Below are positions 21,287-21,879 of a stretch of 21,879 nt of DNA, piece by piece. The notes beneath the pieces are model-generated. The model was not told the origin of the DNA and made no database searches. It saw nothing but the letters and a program-made list of their open reading frames with translations. This DNA is from JAEUMW01 sp039807745 (GTDB lineage: Bacteria > Pseudomonadota > Gammaproteobacteria > Burkholderiales > JAEUMW01): the NCBI GenBank assembly GCA_039807745.1, contig JBDHRV010000051.1, positions 1 to 21,879 of the forward strand. The letters are read 5' to 3'. Numbering within the stretch: the stretch's first letter is position 1; the number at the start of each line of letters is the position of its first letter. Position numbers and translations under genes: made by a program.

Positions 21287-21596
21287 CCTTGTCCTTCATC
21301 AGCTTCTGCAACTCGCCGCTCGCATACATCTCGCGCATGATGTCCGAGCCACCCACGAATTCCCCTGCCACGTAGAGCTGGGGAATCGTCGGCCAGTTTG
21401 CAAACTCCTTGATGCCCTGGCGAATGTCCGGTTCTTCGAGGACGTTCACCGAGAAGAAATCCCGCACCCCGCAGGCCCGCAGGATCTGCACGGCCGCAGC
21501 GCTGAAGCCGCACTGGGGGAAATCGGGCGTGCCCTTCATGTACAGGACGACCGGGTTGGTGGTCACCTGTTTCTTGATTTCGTCGTGAACGCTCAT
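21276..21596 (-). CDS. grxD: Monothiol glutaredoxin, Grx4 type
   Basis: GrxD binds a [2Fe-2S] cluster with glutathione and serves in iron-sulfur cluster delivery. The 106-residue protein has the CGFS active site (in DFPQCGFS, near residues 25-32), the WPTIPQLYVAGEFVGGSDIM segment with the TIP cis-proline and GG(S)D glutathione-binding motif, and a usual length. AAGGAGT (21601-21607) lies just before the ATG. It follows prmC on the minus strand, an arrangement I associate with proteobacteria. Confidence 0.97.
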   Translation of the reverse strand: MSVHDEIKKQVTTNPVVLYMKGTPDFPQCGFSAAAVQILRACGVRDFFSVNVLEEPDIRQGIKEFANWPTIPQLYVAGEFVGGSDIMREMYASGELQKLMKDKVAA

Positions 21597-21672
21597 GGCA
21601 ACTCCTTGAAAATGGGCGCCTTAATGGCCGATAGAAAAGCTCGGGAATAGTACGGTGATTCACCCGTCCCGG

Positions 21673-21879
21673 TCAATGGAGCCGGGTTTGACCGCCAGTC
21701 ACGCGTTCCATTCCAGCCAGATCGGTGATCGTTTGCACGCCTTCGAATCGTGCGCATTCGAGCAGGGCGCGGCAGGCGGCGGCCTGATCGTGGCCATGCT
21801 CGAAGTAGAGCGCACCGTGCGGCTTCAGGTGCCGGGCAGCGCCGCGCACCAGCGTGCGGATGCAGTCGAGGCCATCCAC
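21673..21879 (-). CDS. prmC: Peptide chain release factor N5-glutamine methyltransferase, C-terminal part
   Basis: PrmC methylates the GGQ glutamine of release factors RF1/RF2. Only the last 68 or so residues are in the window. They read GLDCIRTLVRGAARHLKPHGALYFEHGHDQ, then FEGVQTITDLAGMERVTGG, the typical C-terminal strands and closing motif of PrmC/HemK. The catalytic NPPY motif lies beyond the right edge, so the call rests on the tail and on the neighbouring grxD. The gene has no start in this window. Confidence 0.85.
   Translation of the reverse strand: MDGLDCIRTLVRGAARHLKPHGALYFEHGHDQAAACRALLECARFEGVQTITDLAGMERVTGGQTRLH

Noticed and set aside
19731..21650. A 639-codon plus-strand frame across argH
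   Set aside because: It is a shifted reading of argH; argH in its own frame carries all family motifs.
1..21879. Mobile elements, CRISPR arrays, tRNA or rRNA genes
   Set aside because: I saw no transposase or integrase reading frame, direct repeat array, or tRNA-like cloverleaf on either strand.

Overview
The window is about 21.9 kb of GC-rich, gene-dense chromosome with no gap over about 200 bases. It looks like a chemolithoautotrophic betaproteobacterium. The pointers are a form IA RuBisCO operon with cbbQ/cbbO and a divergent cbbR, an argB - pyrimidine 5'-nucleotidase - slmA block, an argH / algZ-algR-type block, and a prmC-grxD pair. I cannot name a genus from sequence alone. There is no IS element, integrase, CRISPR array, tRNA or rRNA, so this is core chromosome rather than an island.

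Layout. (1) Positions 1-3983, minus strand: a purine operon purE-purK-[exported seven-bladed YVTN propeller]-[exported MxaD-like SRPBCC protein]-purC. purC runs off the left edge. A TATAAT hexamer lies just upstream of purE. (2) Positions 4028-11048, minus strand: the Calvin cluster cbbL-cbbS-cbbQ-cbbO-(unknown 119-aa protein)-fbp-psiE-like. An 11-bp hairpin lies between cbbS and cbbQ. An AT-rich divergent control region separates cbbL from cbbR (plus strand, 11221-12153). No carboxysome genes are present, so this is the cytoplasmic 'IAq' arrangement. (3) Positions 12228-12974, plus strand: a small membrane-anchored protein whose best start is a CTG behind a strong Shine-Dalgarno. Its 3' end reads about 100 nt antisense into slmA. 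(4) Positions 12875-15033, minus strand: argB, a HAD pyrimidine 5'-nucleotidase and slmA. (5) Positions 15144-17107, minus strand: a ferritin-like diiron protein, a PCuAC copper chaperone and an exported protein of unknown function. (6) Positions 17196-17900, plus strand: endonuclease V, convergent with (7) an algZ/fimS-like sensor and algR-like LytTR regulator (minus strand, 17935-19732). That pair is divergent from argH (plus strand, 19831-21237), as in the Pseudomonas argH-fimS-algR neighbourhood. (8) Positions 21276-21879, minus strand: grxD and the C-terminal end of prmC.

How it fits together. CbbR controls RuBisCO, its AAA+/VWA activase (CbbQO) and FBPase. The remainder is biosynthetic housekeeping (purine, arginine), DNA repair, division-site control and metal/redox proteins. 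I found no clearly novel multi-gene system. The most unusual items are: the exported propeller plus SRPBCC pair embedded in a purine operon; an in-frame TGA at the N-terminus of the unknown Calvin-cluster gene; stop codons lying in or next to the loops of GC-rich hairpins at several transcription-unit ends; and the CTG-start and antisense read-through of the gene after cbbR.
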